From NCBI RefSeq assembly GCF_004365175.1, contig NZ_SOCE01000001.1:1599154-1663153 (forward strand): a stretch of DNA of 64,000 bases, in the 5' to 3' direction. The DNA is from Kribbella voronezhensis (lineage in GTDB: Bacteria; Actinomycetota; Actinomycetes; Propionibacteriales; Kribbellaceae). This document shows positions 44,192 through 53,488 of this stretch, piece by piece; positions within the stretch are counted from its first letter, which is position 1, and every line of letters begins with the position of its first letter. Both the position numbers and the translations under genes were made by a program. The notes beneath the pieces were generated by a model. The model saw only the letters and a list, made by a program, of their open reading frames with translations. It did no database searches and was not told where the DNA came from.

Positions 44192-45154
44192 ATGGATGAC
44201 GAGGCAGCCGTCGCCGCTGTTCTCGTCGCGACCCAGCTCAAGCGATTCAGGGAGGTCTGCGAGGTCGACGGGCCGATCGAGCCGCGGTTCAACGGTGCTA
44301 CGAAACATGTGCTCCTCGCTGACGACCGCGCCTTTCTGTTTCCTCGCAACCACACGATCGTCGCGCAGCTCGAGCGCGAATGTGATGTCTACGCAACCGT
44401 TGACCACCCGCTGGTCTCGAAGCTCCTCGGCCGCTGGGACGAGCCGGCGATCTCGCCGTACCCCTTCTTTGCCGTGACTCGTCTGCAGGGCTCCCCGCGC
44501 GCCGACAGGTCGCCCGAACACCTGCGAACGCTGGCGGTGCAGCTCGGCGCGACGCTCGCGGCGTGCCATGACATCGGTCTCGAGCGCGTCCCACGACGCC
44601 TGTGGGCCAACGCCTGGTCGGAACCACCTACGACGCCCCCGACCGCGGCGGAGTGCTACACCCCTCTCCGCGAACTCGGCGGCGCGGAACGCCTCGCCGA
44701 CGCGGTCGCCCCTGGTGTCGGCCCGGCAGCACGAAAGATGTTGCTCGAAGCCCTCAGAACTGTCGACACGATGGACCCGGTCCTTGCCCACGGCGACCTT
44801 TACGAGGACCACCTGCTGCTCGACGCATCCGGGGCCTTGACCGGCATTCTCGACTGGGGCTTCGGAGGCGTGCTGTCCCCCCTGGTCGACTTCACCTGCA
44901 GCCAATGGGACAGCGCAAGTTGGGCCGTCGAAAGCTCCTACGGCGACCTCCGGCGACACCTCTGGACGGCGTACGCCGAACGCAGGTCGACCCCATTGCC
45001 GAGCTGGGAACAGGTCCACCTCGCCCTGACCACCTTCGACATCACCGCCCTGGCCCCCGAGACAAAAACCCACTACTACTGGCAAAAATCCCCCGAATGG
45101 CAAGCCACCCGACGAGCTACGGCCCAAGCCTCCTTAAAGGCGCAACTCACGTAG
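44192..45154 (+). CDS. Aminoglycoside phosphotransferase (APH)-type kinase
   Basis: The 320-residue protein has the APH kinase-like fold. The catalytic loop is LAHGDLYEDHLLLD (H-G-D-L, with the catalytic Asp), followed by GILDWGFGGVLSPLVDF (the D-W motif that binds Mg). An N-terminal Lys-bearing strand lies near GATKHVLLADDRAFLF. It probably phosphorylates a small sugar-like molecule; drug resistance is not implied. No co-directional partner is close: the channel gene follows after 141 bp. Confidence 0.82.
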   Translation: MDDEAAVAAVLVATQLKRFREVCEVDGPIEPRFNGATKHVLLADDRAFLFPRNHTIVAQLERECDVYATVDHPLVSKLLGRWDEPAISPYPFFAVTRLQGSPRADRSPEHLRTLAVQLGATLAACHDIGLERVPRRLWANAWSEPPTTPPTAAECYTPLRELGGAERLADAVAPGVGPAARKMLLEALRTVDTMDPVLAHGDLYEDHLLLDASGALTGILDWGFGGVLSPLVDFTCSQWDSASWAVESSYGDLRRHLWTAYAERRSTPLPSWEQVHLALTTFDITALAPETKTHYYWQKSPEWQATRRATAQASLKAQLT

Positions 45155-45295
45155 GCGGCTTGGTCTGGTCCTCAGGCACGCGTGACCACCCCATCGGGCT
45201 GCTCTTCACGCGAACTTGGTGGCCGATCGCACCAGGAAGTGGCCGACGCGATTTCTCTCAGTGACCTTCGGCAGTTGTCGTGTTGTGCTGTTGGT

Positions 45296-46027
45296 ATGGA
45301 GAGTCGGAAGGTAGAACGCTTGGCGAAGTACGAACGGCGTACCGGCTGGTTGCTCAGCGCTGCGGCGGTGCTGTTCCTGATGGTGTACGCGTGGCCGATC
45401 CTTGATCCAGGTCTCCCGGGCGGCGTGATTCGCGCCTGCTCGATCGCGAGTGCCGCGATCTGGATCGGGTTCGGCGCCGATTACTTGGTGCGTCTGATTC
45501 TCGCTCCGAACAAGACTCGGTTCGTTCGCGATCACCTCACCGACCTGCTCGTTCTGGCGCTGCCACTCCTGCGCCCGCTTCGCGCGTTGCGAGCGGCGAC
45601 AGCTCTTGCACGGCTCGGTCGAGCATCGATGACCCTCCGAGGGCAAACCATTGCCTATGTCGTGGGCGGCGTCGCCCTGCTGGGGTTCGTCGCCGCTGTC
45701 GCTGTTCTCGACGCAGAACGCGGAAGCGAAGACGCCAACATCAAGACTTTCGGGGACGCCGCGTGGTGGGCCGCCACGACCATCACGACTGTTGGGTACG
45801 GCGACCGATTCCCGACGACCCCTGAAGGCAAGTGGGTCGGCGCCGGTCTGATGGTCGGCGGCATCGCCCTCGCGGGGACGATCACGGCTGCTCTGGCTTC
45901 GTGGTTCGTAGAACACATCGGCAGCGTCGAACAGGCCGGCGCCGAGGCACAGGACCAGATCGCGACGCTGACCGCCGAGGTGAGAGCCCTTCGATCTCAA
46001 CTCGCCGCCGAGCAGAAGCTGCGGTGA
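45296..46027 (+). CDS. Voltage-gated-like potassium channel
   Basis: The 243-residue protein has TM helices near residues 17-38 and 45-68, a charged S4-like segment with repeated Arg (RPLRALRAATALARLGRA, 93-110), a TM near 117-137, the pore helix and the selectivity filter TVGYGD (165-170). A final TM and a coiled-coil tail (IATLTAEVRALRSQLAAEQ) follow. It forms a tetrameric K+ channel. The ATG at 45296 has no clear ribosome binding site; a leaderless message is possible. The tail replaces the RCK domain of many bacterial channels. Confidence 0.88.
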   Translation: MESRKVERLAKYERRTGWLLSAAAVLFLMVYAWPILDPGLPGGVIRACSIASAAIWIGFGADYLVRLILAPNKTRFVRDHLTDLLVLALPLLRPLRALRAATALARLGRASMTLRGQTIAYVVGGVALLGFVAAVAVLDAERGSEDANIKTFGDAAWWAATTITTVGYGDRFPTTPEGKWVGAGLMVGGIALAGTITAALASWFVEHIGSVEQAGAEAQDQIATLTAEVRALRSQLAAEQKLR

Positions 46028-46082
46028 GTGCTCAAGGCATCTATCCGGGTCCGCGTTCCCACCGGCGTGCAGCCCCGCTGTT

Positions 46083-46114
46083 CCTGCCGGATTATTCCGG
46101 CGGGCAGCGTTTTG
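46083..46114 (+). terminator. Intrinsic-type terminator of the potassium channel gene
   Basis: CCTGCCGGA (46083-46091) and TCCGGCGGG (46096-46104) form a 9-bp stem (one G-T pair) with a TTAT loop. GCAGCG and then a TTTT run follow, which is the most factor-independent-looking terminator in the window. It separates the channel gene from the convergent reductase-like gene. Confidence 0.75.
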
Positions 46115-46693
46115 TTAGTGGGGGACGTGGAACTGGAGGTGGGTTACGCCGCTGCCGGCGGCGATGACGCGTTTGCGGGTTAAGGTCACCGGGGTGCCGC
46201 CGAGGAGGTCGAAGAGGCGTACTCCGTTGCCGAGGAGGACCGGGACCAGGTGGATGTGGATTTGGTCCAGCAGGCCGGCCGCGAGTGCTTGCTGGGCTGC
46301 GGTGGCGCCGTGGATGCCGACGGTGTGGTCGCCGGCCGCGGCCTTGGCCTGGGCGATCGCGCTCTCGATGCCGTCGATGACGAAGGTGAAGACGTCCGGG
46401 GCCTCGGCCGGCGGCTGGTGCGTCAGGACGAAACAAGGCGTCCGGCCGGCCGGACCGCCGTCCCCCCAGCCGCCGTCACCGACGCAGAAGTCGTACGACC
46501 GGCGGCCCATCAGGATCGCCCCGCAATCGGCCACCATTTCCTGCAGCACCGCCTGGTCTTCGGGAGTGGCTGTGGGTCCGAGCCAGTGGTGCAGGACCTC
46601 GCCGCCTTCTCCCAGCGGGTTCTTCCGGCTGTCGTTCGGTCCGGTGACGAACCCGTCCAGCGACATCGACATGGCCGACGCGACGGTTGCCAT
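46115..46693 (-). CDS. Dihydrofolate reductase family (RibD C-terminal domain) protein
   Basis: The 192-residue protein has the RibD-C/DHFR-like fold: SAMSMSLDGFVTGPNDSRKN at the N-terminus, CGAILMGRRSYDFCVGDGGW, and the late GIHGATAAQQALAAGLLDQI then LVPVLLGNGVRLFDLLG. Stand-alone members are NADPH-dependent reductases of unknown substrate. The ATG at 46693 fits the family start. It stands alone, with the LuxR-type gene starting further upstream in the same direction across a 94-bp gap. Confidence 0.88.
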   Translation of the reverse strand: MATVASAMSMSLDGFVTGPNDSRKNPLGEGGEVLHHWLGPTATPEDQAVLQEMVADCGAILMGRRSYDFCVGDGGWGDGGPAGRTPCFVLTHQPPAEAPDVFTFVIDGIESAIAQAKAAAGDHTVGIHGATAAQQALAAGLLDQIHIHLVPVLLGNGVRLFDLLGGTPVTLTRKRVIAAGSGVTHLQFHVPH

Positions 46694-46787
46694 GATCCCT
46701 CCTCGAGGCTGATTCCCCGCTCCAGCGGGATTGCCTCAAGCCTCGCCGCGGGCCGCCGTCGGGACATCCGTGCTCACCACGGATTCG

Positions 46788-49511
46788 CTACGGAAGCGGC
46801 GCCCGCAAGGCTGCGAGCTCGGTACGGGCCTCGGCAGCACGGTCCGGGATCAGCGCGAGGGTGCAGGCCCACTCGAAACGGGCGCCGATGCGTTCGAAGT
46901 CAGCAGCCGCCGCGGCCAGCACCGAAAGATCTCCCGTACGACGGCCCTCGGCGCGCCGCAGACACGCGGCAGCCCAGTCGTTCTCCTCGCCGAGCGGCGC
47001 GGCCGCATCCAGCAGGGACGTCGCCTCGGGAAGATCAGCGACGACCGCCAGCTCGGCTGCCGTCGCCCGTGCATAGGGCGCCCACCAGTACTCGCCGAGT
47101 TCCGCGAAGGCACCTCGTACGACGTCCGCCGCGTCGCCGACCGCCCCGAGATGGATCGCGACTCGCGCCTGCGCGAACAACTGCGGAGCTATCAACCAGG
47201 GAGCACCGGCCAGGTCCTCGGTTCGCGCGACTCTCAGCGCACGCGCCGCCCAGGTCCCGAACTGGCCGTCGTTCCGCAGCCCGTGCACCATGGCCACCGC
47301 GGACATCGCGGACGCCATCCACTCGATCGGCGGGGAGCCCGCCCGCTGCCAGCGGTTCCACAGTGCGTCCGCCTGCTCGACGCATTCGTCGAACCGGCCG
47401 GTCATCGCACAGACCCGGATCAGGCGCGGCAGCGAGATGTACGGATGGTCGCCGACCGGATCGTCCGGTGCACCCACCGCCGCGGTTGCCGCGCGGAGAT
47501 CGCCGACCGCGGTCGCCGTCGTCGGCGCGACGTGGAAGGCGTCGATGATCTCAGCGGCCGCATAGGGCTCGTGGCGCGGGAGCGGCCGGACCAACTCCAT
47601 CCGCTCGATCGCAGACGACCGTGCGTCCCTCAGCCGTCCGCTGCTCGCGGCCGCGACTCCGAGCGCATCCAGTGCGCCGGCGACAAGGACAGGATCGCCC
47701 GTACGACGGGCCGCTACGACCGCCTCAGCCGCAAGCTCGGCGTCGGCCTCGATGCGGCGCCCGCCGTGGTCCCACGCCTTCGCCGCGGCCAGCAGGGCGG
47801 CCACCTGCAAGTCGCCCGGCACGGCACAGTTGACGGCCTTCGCCAGCAGCCGTTCGGTCTCCTCCCCCGGCAGCTCGAACAGCGAGCCGTTGGGATAGCG
47901 GTTCACCGCGATCACCGCCAGCGCGAGCATCGTCGCGCGAACGTTGCCATTGGCAACTGCACGGTCGGCGGCGTCTAGCAGCAGCTCGACCCCGGTCTGC
48001 CCGTCCGAGATCGCGATGGTGGCATCGGCGGCCGATCGCAGATCGAGCGCGGCCGCGACACCGTCCTCGGCGCGTTCGGCCGCTGCGCGATAGTGCCCGA
48101 CCGACGCCAGGAACTCCCGCCGGGCGAACGCGAGATGGGCCAGCGAACGCGCCAACCGGTGAGCCGTTGGATCGGGCTCCGCCGGCGTCGCTGCCAGCGC
48201 AGCGCGCAGATCGGCGACCACCTCGTCGTACAACTGCCGCCAACCACCATCTTGCGATCCGGCGGCTCGAACGTCCGGGCCGGATTCCGCGGCGGGTTCG
48301 TCCAGTCGGTTCTCCAGAGTTGCTGCCGTGTCCGCCGCCCAGTGCAAGCGCCGATCCTGTGCGATCGCGAGCTCGTCGCCGCTGAGCCGGGCCTGGGCGA
48401 ACTCCCGGATCGTTTCGAGCAACCGCCATCGCGAGCCACGACGTACGGCGAGGCTCTTGTCGGTCAGCCGGCCGAGCAGATCGGCGACCTCACCTCGTCC
48501 CAGCTCGGGACTGGTCGCGGCCGCGGCTTCGAGGTCGAAGCCACCGACGTAGACGCCGAGCCGGCGGAACAGCAGACGTTCCGGGTCGTCGAGCAACTCG
48601 TAGCTCCAGCCGATCACCGCAGTCAGCGACCGGTGCCGCTCATCCATGCCTCGGCCGCCCGAGAGCAGCCGGAGCCGATCGTCGAGAGCGGCCCGCAGGC
48701 CGTCGGCGCCGAGTGAACCGATCCGGGCGGCGGCGAGCTCGATCGCGAGCGGAATGCCGTCCAGCCGGGCACAGATCTCGCCGATGTCGTCGGCCGCGGC
48801 CTGGAACTCCGGCTCGACCGCCCTGGCGCGGTCGACGAACAGTTCGGCAGCCGCGTCCAGCGGGGGCAACAGCACGGTCGCCTCCGCCGGGATGCCCAGC
48901 CGCTCCCGGCTGGTCGCGAGCACGGTCAGCTCGGGACAGGTCCGCAACAGCCGTTCGGTCAATGCGGCCACCTCGTCGACCAGGTGCTCGCAGTTGTCCA
49001 GGACCAGCAGGGAGCGGCCAACCTGCAGGTGCTCGATCAGCACCTGATCCAGCGTCTGCGGCGGCCGTTCGGTCAGTCCGCAAGCCGTCGCGATCGCCCT
49101 GGTCACCAGCCCGTCACGGACCGGGACGAGGTCGACGAAGGCGCCGCCGGCCCGCAACTCGGTGGCGACCACCGCGGCCAGCCTGGTCTTGCCCATGCCG
49201 CCAGGACCCAGCAGCGTCACCAGTCGCGAGCGTTCGAGAGCGTCGCGCACCGCCGTCGTGTCGTGGCTGCGGCCGACGAAGGTCGTCCGGCCGGCCGGGA
49301 CCCCGCTCATCCCCGGTCCCCGCTGTGCCCCAGCCAGGTCGGCCAGTTCGCGGCGATCCGCGACGCCGTACTTGCGGAGCAGTGACGAGACGTGACTCTC
49401 GACCGTGCGGATCGAGATGTGCAGGGCACCCGCGATCTGCGCGTTCGACCGATGCGCGCCGAGCGCCTCGAGCACCTCGGCTTCGCGAGCCGACACCGTC
49501 ACCTCGTTCAC
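46788..49511 (-). CDS. LuxR-type HTH regulator with NB-ARC/STAND ATPase and helical repeats
   Basis: The 907-residue protein has a LuxR HTH at its extreme N-terminus (SAREAEVLEALGAHRSNAQI and ISIRTVESHVSSLLRKYGV). A P-loop ATPase follows, with Walker A LLGPGGMGKTRLAAVVA near residue 100, Walker B SLLVLDNCEHLVDEV and GIPLAIELAAARIGSLG. A winged-helix region and a long TPR-like tail come next. STAND regulators of the LAL/MalT type usually carry the LuxR HTH at the C-terminus; here it is at the N-terminus. It starts at a GTG and diverges from the DoxX gene. Confidence 0.88.
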   Translation of the reverse strand: MNEVTVSAREAEVLEALGAHRSNAQIAGALHISIRTVESHVSSLLRKYGVADRRELADLAGAQRGPGMSGVPAGRTTFVGRSHDTTAVRDALERSRLVTLLGPGGMGKTRLAAVVATELRAGGAFVDLVPVRDGLVTRAIATACGLTERPPQTLDQVLIEHLQVGRSLLVLDNCEHLVDEVAALTERLLRTCPELTVLATSRERLGIPAEATVLLPPLDAAAELFVDRARAVEPEFQAAADDIGEICARLDGIPLAIELAAARIGSLGADGLRAALDDRLRLLSGGRGMDERHRSLTAVIGWSYELLDDPERLLFRRLGVYVGGFDLEAAAATSPELGRGEVADLLGRLTDKSLAVRRGSRWRLLETIREFAQARLSGDELAIAQDRRLHWAADTAATLENRLDEPAAESGPDVRAAGSQDGGWRQLYDEVVADLRAALAATPAEPDPTAHRLARSLAHLAFARREFLASVGHYRAAAERAEDGVAAALDLRSAADATIAISDGQTGVELLLDAADRAVANGNVRATMLALAVIAVNRYPNGSLFELPGEETERLLAKAVNCAVPGDLQVAALLAAAKAWDHGGRRIEADAELAAEAVVAARRTGDPVLVAGALDALGVAAASSGRLRDARSSAIERMELVRPLPRHEPYAAAEIIDAFHVAPTTATAVGDLRAATAAVGAPDDPVGDHPYISLPRLIRVCAMTGRFDECVEQADALWNRWQRAGSPPIEWMASAMSAVAMVHGLRNDGQFGTWAARALRVARTEDLAGAPWLIAPQLFAQARVAIHLGAVGDAADVVRGAFAELGEYWWAPYARATAAELAVVADLPEATSLLDAAAPLGEENDWAAACLRRAEGRRTGDLSVLAAAAADFERIGARFEWACTLALIPDRAAEARTELAALRAPLP

Positions 49512-49512
49512 G

Positions 49513-49527
49513 CGGACATCATGTCCG
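49513..49527. promoter_or_regulatory. CGGACAT-C-ATGTCCG palindrome adjoining the LuxR-type start codon
   Basis: A 15-bp palindrome with perfect 7-bp arms ends two bases before the GTG start of the LuxR-type gene. It could be an autoregulatory operator or a hairpin that shields translation. On the minus strand it contains ATG-ATG-TCC-GCG-TGA, whose stop overlaps the GTG start, so a tiny leader peptide is also possible. It lies in the divergent region with the DoxX operon. Confidence 0.45.
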
Positions 49528-49628
49528 ATCCGCGGGCCTTCCGTGGTGAATCCGTGGTCGGCACGGATGTGGCCGGCAGGCCCGCGCCGCGAAGCTCGCC
49601 GTAGGAGAACAACTCTTCCCTGGAGGCA

Positions 49629-50024
49629 ATGATGAGTACGACGATGACGACTTCGCGGCGGATCCGGCCGGGCATCGTGACCCTGTGGGTGGCCCAGGTG
49701 GCGCTGGCGTTCTTCTTCGTGATGGCGGCGCTGCCGAAGCTGACCGCGGATCCGGCGATGGTGGAGCAGTTCGGCTCGATCGGCGCCGGCCAGTGGTTCC
49801 GGTACCTGGTCGGTTCCCTGGAGCTCGCCGGTGCGATCGGGCTGCTGATCCCGCGGCTGTGCGGGCTCGCGGCATCCGGTCTGGTCGGGCTGATGGTCGG
49901 CGCGACCATCACCAACGTCTTCGTGCTGGGGATCTCGCCGGCGATTCCGCTGGCCTTCCTCGTCTTCGCCGCCGCGATCGCCTGGTTCCGGCGGGCGTCG
50001 GTGCGGGAGCTGGTCCGGCGATGA
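49629..50024 (+). CDS. DoxX family membrane protein
   Basis: The 131-residue protein has four TM helices with DoxX-type segments: VALAFFFVMAALPKLTADPA, VGSLELAGAIGLLIPRLCGL, then a third and fourth helix ending near residue 118. GGAGG precedes the ATG pair at 49629. The FAD-dependent oxidoreductase starts within its stop codon (ATGA overlap), so the two are coupled. DoxX proteins often accompany oxidoreductases, as here, perhaps as a membrane component. Confidence 0.85.
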   Translation: MMSTTMTTSRRIRPGIVTLWVAQVALAFFFVMAALPKLTADPAMVEQFGSIGAGQWFRYLVGSLELAGAIGLLIPRLCGLAASGLVGLMVGATITNVFVLGISPAIPLAFLVFAAAIAWFRRASVRELVRR

Positions 50025-51331
50025 CTGCCACGGCGTTGGACGGGCTGCTGCTGCGGCCGGGCGAGGCGGGTTACGACGCGGGTCGCGCGGTGTGGAACGC
50101 GATGGTGGATCGGCGGCCGGCGGCGATCGCCCGATGCCGGAGTACGGCGGATGTGGTGGCGGCGTTGCGGTACGGGCGCGAGGCCGGCCTGGAGATCGGT
50201 GTGCGGTGCGGCGGCCACAGCTTCCTCGGGTTGCCGGTGGTGGCGGACGGCCTGCTGATCGACCTGTCTGCGATCAGCTCGGTGACTGTGGACCCCGCCC
50301 GACGCCTGGCCCGAGTCGGTGGCGGCGCGTTGCTCGGTGCGCTCGACGTGGCGACGCAGCGCTACGGGTTGGCAACCACGGCCGGGAACGTGTCGCACAC
50401 CGGCGTCGGTGGCTTGACGCTCGGCGGTGGGATCGGCTGGCTGGCCCGGGCCTACGGGCTCAGTTGCGACAACGTCACGTCGTACGAGCTGGTCACTGCC
50501 GATGGTTCGGTACTGCGGGTCAGCGCCGGGGAGCATCCGGATTTGTACTGGGGGTTGCGCGGGGGCGGCGGGAGCTTCGGGGTGGTGACGGCCTTCGAGT
50601 TCCGGCTGCATCCGGTAGGGACTCGCGCGTTGGTCGTGGATCAGTTCTACGAGCTGCCGGATGCGGCCGAGGCCTTGCGCGGCTGGCGGGAACTGCTCGT
50701 CGATATGCCTCGGCTGGCCACTCCGGTCGCGCGGGTCGGGCAGCGCGACGGGCGGCTGATGGCGGGCATCGGATATGTGTGGGTCGGCGATCCGGAGGAA
50801 GGCCTGCGGCTGCTTCCGTCGTACCAGGAGATCGGGAAACCGGTCGAGACCCAGGTGCAGGAGCTGAGCTACCTGGAGCTGCAGACCCGGCTGGACGACA
50901 CCGAACGGCATGCGGTGCGGCGCTACTGCAAGGGTCACTACCTGCGTTCGCTGCCGGACGCGGCGATCGAGGCGTTCCTTGCCCCGAACAACAATCCGGG
51001 TGCGCGCCTGACGCTCAACGGCGGGGCGATCGGTGACATCGCCGACGCCGACACCGCCTTCGGCCACCGCGACGCGCTGATCGAGTTCACCACCGGCGAC
51101 GCCTGGACCGACCCGGCCGACGACGAGGCGCGCATCACGGCAGCGCGCACCTACGCGGCCGGCCTGGAGCCTTACACCAGCGGTTCCTACGTCAACACGA
51201 TCGCCGACCAGGACCCGGCCGCCGTACGTCGGGCCTACTCGCCGGCCAAGCTCGCCCGGCTGCACGACCTGAAACGCAGCTACGACCCGGACAACATCTT
51301 CACCCGAACCCCACTGGGCAGGATCGCCTAG
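50021..51331 (+). CDS. FAD-binding oxidoreductase, BBE-like (PCMH) family
   Basis: The 436-residue protein has the PCMH FAD-binding domain: GVRCGGHSFLGLPVVADGLL (with the His that can bind FAD covalently), TTAGNVSHTGVGGLTLGGGI and YWGLRGGGGSFGVVTAFEFR. A C-terminal BBE domain follows, with KLARLHDLKRSYDPDNIF. It oxidises a sugar, alkaloid or phenolic molecule with oxygen. The Cys of bicovalent enzymes appears replaced (the VSHTGVGG segment has no Cys). The DoxX gene precedes it. Confidence 0.9.
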   Translation: MTATALDGLLLRPGEAGYDAGRAVWNAMVDRRPAAIARCRSTADVVAALRYGREAGLEIGVRCGGHSFLGLPVVADGLLIDLSAISSVTVDPARRLARVGGGALLGALDVATQRYGLATTAGNVSHTGVGGLTLGGGIGWLARAYGLSCDNVTSYELVTADGSVLRVSAGEHPDLYWGLRGGGGSFGVVTAFEFRLHPVGTRALVVDQFYELPDAAEALRGWRELLVDMPRLATPVARVGQRDGRLMAGIGYVWVGDPEEGLRLLPSYQEIGKPVETQVQELSYLELQTRLDDTERHAVRRYCKGHYLRSLPDAAIEAFLAPNNNPGARLTLNGGAIGDIADADTAFGHRDALIEFTTGDAWTDPADDEARITAARTYAAGLEPYTSGSYVNTIADQDPAAVRRAYSPAKLARLHDLKRSYDPDNIFTRTPLGRIA

Positions 51332-51366
51332 GGGTGCCGATTCCGACTGTCAGCAACCACTGCACT

Positions 51367-51401
51367 GCGAGGACCTGCCGGTGTGAGCGACAAGTCCTCG
51401 C
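51367..51401. terminator. Hairpin between the convergent FAD-oxidase and sialidase-like genes
   Basis: GCGAGGAC (51367-51374) and GTCCTCGC (51394-51401) form a perfect 8-bp stem with a 19-nt loop, in the 86-bp gap between the two convergent genes. It could terminate both. Confidence 0.5.
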
Positions 51402-51417
51402 CTGCTGTGCACACGAT

Positions 51418-53442
51418 TTACAGCGGTACCTTCCACTTCTGTGGGTCGAGGCCGTTGCAGTCGTAGATCTGGAGGTCGGTGCCGTCGACCGTCGCGCCGT
51501 TAGGGGCGTCGAGGCAGCGTCCTGACTGTGGGTTCAGCAGCGCGCCATTGGCTTGAGGCTGCCAGATCTGACCACCTGCCGGGCCGCAGTCCCAGAGCTG
51601 CACCTTGGTGAAGTTCGCCGTACCGTTGCCGACGATGTCCAGGCACTTGCCGAAGGCACGGATCTTGCCGTCGGTCGCCAGGCTCCACTGCTGACCCGGT
51701 ACGCCGTTGCACGTCCAGAGCTGGACGACGTTCCCGCTGGTGGAGGTGTTGGTGTCGACGTCGACGCACTTGCCGGCGGCCGCGGGCCCGGTGATCGGTC
51801 CGGTCGGCGAACCGGGCAGGTTCCACTTCTGCGAGTCGAGCCCGTTGCAGTCGTAGATCTGCAGCTTGGTGCCGTCGGTCGTGGCACCGCTTGGGCTGTC
51901 CAGGCAACGACCGGACTGCGGGTTCAGCAGCGCACCGTTGGCTTGCGGACGCCATTGCTGTCCACCGGCCGGGCCGCAGTCCCACAGCTGCACCTTGGCG
52001 AAGTTCGCCGTACCGTTGCCGACGATGTCCAGGCACTTGCCGAAGGCGCGAATGGTGCCGTCGGCCATCATCGTCCATTGCTGTCCGGGCACGCTGCCAC
52101 ACGTCCACAGCTGTACGGCGTTCCCGTTGACCGCGGTGTTGTGGTCGACATCCAGACACTTGCCGGCCGCCGCGGGGCCGGTGATCGCGCCGGTCGGTCC
52201 ACCGACGACGCCGGTACCGAAGCGGACTTGGCACTGGTTCCCGGTCCCGAGCCACGTCGCGGCCAGGTAGAGGAACGACGTACCGTTGCTCGACGGGACG
52301 ATCGGCGAGCTGTACCCGGGACAGCCAGGGGCACCAGGGCCGTAACTGCCCGTGGGGTTGACGTTGACCGGGGCTTCGAGCTCGGTCCAGCTGCCGGTGC
52401 CCAGCGAGGTGTTTGCCAGCAGCACCGATCCGGACTCCGCCATCACGGCCTTGTTCCCGGTCGGTCCGGTCACCACTCGCTGGCCGGAGAGCACCAACGT
52501 CCCGTTCGGCCCACCGCCTGGGATCCAGGCGACGTACGGCGTGTGCAGCAGGTGGCGGCCGTCAGTGGTCTGGGCGAGCGTGCCAGGACTGTTGGTCGGC
52601 GCCCAGTTCAAACCGTCAGGGCTGGTCTTGAGGTACACCTCGCAGGCATGGTCCGCGTTGGTGGCGTCGCGACAGAGCTCGTAGGACATCAGGAACTGGC
52701 CGTTGGGAAGCGGGGTGATGATCGACATACCAGGCCGGGCCAGATTGTCGGCGGGGAACGCGACGTCCGGGGTGATGGCGGCGCTCCACGTCACGCCACC
52801 GTTGGTGGAGGTGTAGTGACCGATGATCTGGTTGTTCGTCGGCGAACCCGCTGGGCGTTCGTCGGAGATGAAGCAGGCGAGGGTGTTGTTCGGGGCGAGC
52901 AGGAACCACGGCTCCCAGATGCCCTGGCCGATGGTGTTCGGCTGGCCGCTGGTCGACGTGCAGTTCGACAGGTACTGCCAGTGGGCGCCGTGATCGGTGC
53001 TCTTGAACACCTCGATCTTCTGCGCGGTGAAGTTGCCCTCGTCCCAGGCCGTACCGGCGGCGAGCAGGTCGCCCTGGTTGAGGCCGTTCGCGGTCCGCGG
53101 CACCTCGTAGATGACCGGCGCGCCGAGATCCCAGCCGGCCGTGTTCGAACCGATCGTGCTGATCGGGCTTGCCCCGAAGGTAGCGCCGCCATCTGTACTG
53201 CGGTAGACCGGGAAGCTGCTCGGCCCCGGTTCGTTGCGGTGGGCAAAGGTCGCCAGCACGGTCCGGCCGGCGTTCCCGTCGTGGTCGAGCCGGATCGCCC
53301 GCGGATAACTGGCGTCGGCATTCGGATAGCTGGACAGGTTGGGGCTGTACAGCACGTTCCCCGGCGGTGCCGCGGTGGCCGGCATCGCGACGAGAGCGCC
53401 GGCGATGATGCCGGCGGCAACCAACAACCTACGGATGAACAT
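51418..53442 (-). CDS. Secreted sialidase/BNR-repeat enzyme with two ricin-type lectin domains
   Basis: The 674-residue protein has a signal peptide (MFIRRLLVAAGIIAGALVAM, cleaved near ATAAPP). A six-bladed-propeller-like domain with Asp-box-like motifs follows (YRSTDGGATFG, FKSTDHGAHWQ, YTSTNGGVTWS). Two tandem ricin B-type domains occupy about residues 425-545 and 550-674 (GKCLDVDHNTAVNGNAVQLW and its near copy). The catalytic triad of sialidases cannot be assigned from sequence by eye. It may bind and cleave a polysaccharide whose pieces are taken up by the operon's transporter. GGAGG precedes the ATG at 53442. Confidence 0.85.
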   Translation of the reverse strand: MFIRRLLVAAGIIAGALVAMPATAAPPGNVLYSPNLSSYPNADASYPRAIRLDHDGNAGRTVLATFAHRNEPGPSSFPVYRSTDGGATFGASPISTIGSNTAGWDLGAPVIYEVPRTANGLNQGDLLAAGTAWDEGNFTAQKIEVFKSTDHGAHWQYLSNCTSTSGQPNTIGQGIWEPWFLLAPNNTLACFISDERPAGSPTNNQIIGHYTSTNGGVTWSAAITPDVAFPADNLARPGMSIITPLPNGQFLMSYELCRDATNADHACEVYLKTSPDGLNWAPTNSPGTLAQTTDGRHLLHTPYVAWIPGGGPNGTLVLSGQRVVTGPTGNKAVMAESGSVLLANTSLGTGSWTELEAPVNVNPTGSYGPGAPGCPGYSSPIVPSSNGTSFLYLAATWLGTGNQCQVRFGTGVVGGPTGAITGPAAAGKCLDVDHNTAVNGNAVQLWTCGSVPGQQWTMMADGTIRAFGKCLDIVGNGTANFAKVQLWDCGPAGGQQWRPQANGALLNPQSGRCLDSPSGATTDGTKLQIYDCNGLDSQKWNLPGSPTGPITGPAAAGKCVDVDTNTSTSGNVVQLWTCNGVPGQQWSLATDGKIRAFGKCLDIVGNGTANFTKVQLWDCGPAGGQIWQPQANGALLNPQSGRCLDAPNGATVDGTDLQIYDCNGLDPQKWKVPL
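51431..52195 (-). repeat. Tandem duplication of the ricin-domain coding segment (390-bp unit)
   Basis: Units starting TTCCACTTCT at 51431 and 51821 (plus strand) are 390 bp apart and keep high identity over most of their length, with long identical runs in the middle. The encoded lectin domains share most residues, including GKCLDIVGNGTANF. This points to a fairly recent in-frame duplication. Confidence 0.85.
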
Positions 53443-53488
53443 GAAACCTCCACTGACGAAGGGCGGGTGGGTCGAGAGGTCCCCGAGA

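Noticed and set aside
44117..45127. A 336-codon minus-strand frame opposite the APH-type kinase
   Set aside because: The kinase motifs are on the plus strand; the minus frame is compositionally a shadow.
49508..51265. A 585-codon minus-strand open frame opposite DoxX and the FAD oxidase
   Set aside because: The plus-strand genes are unmistakable, and the antisense frame is a third-position artefact.
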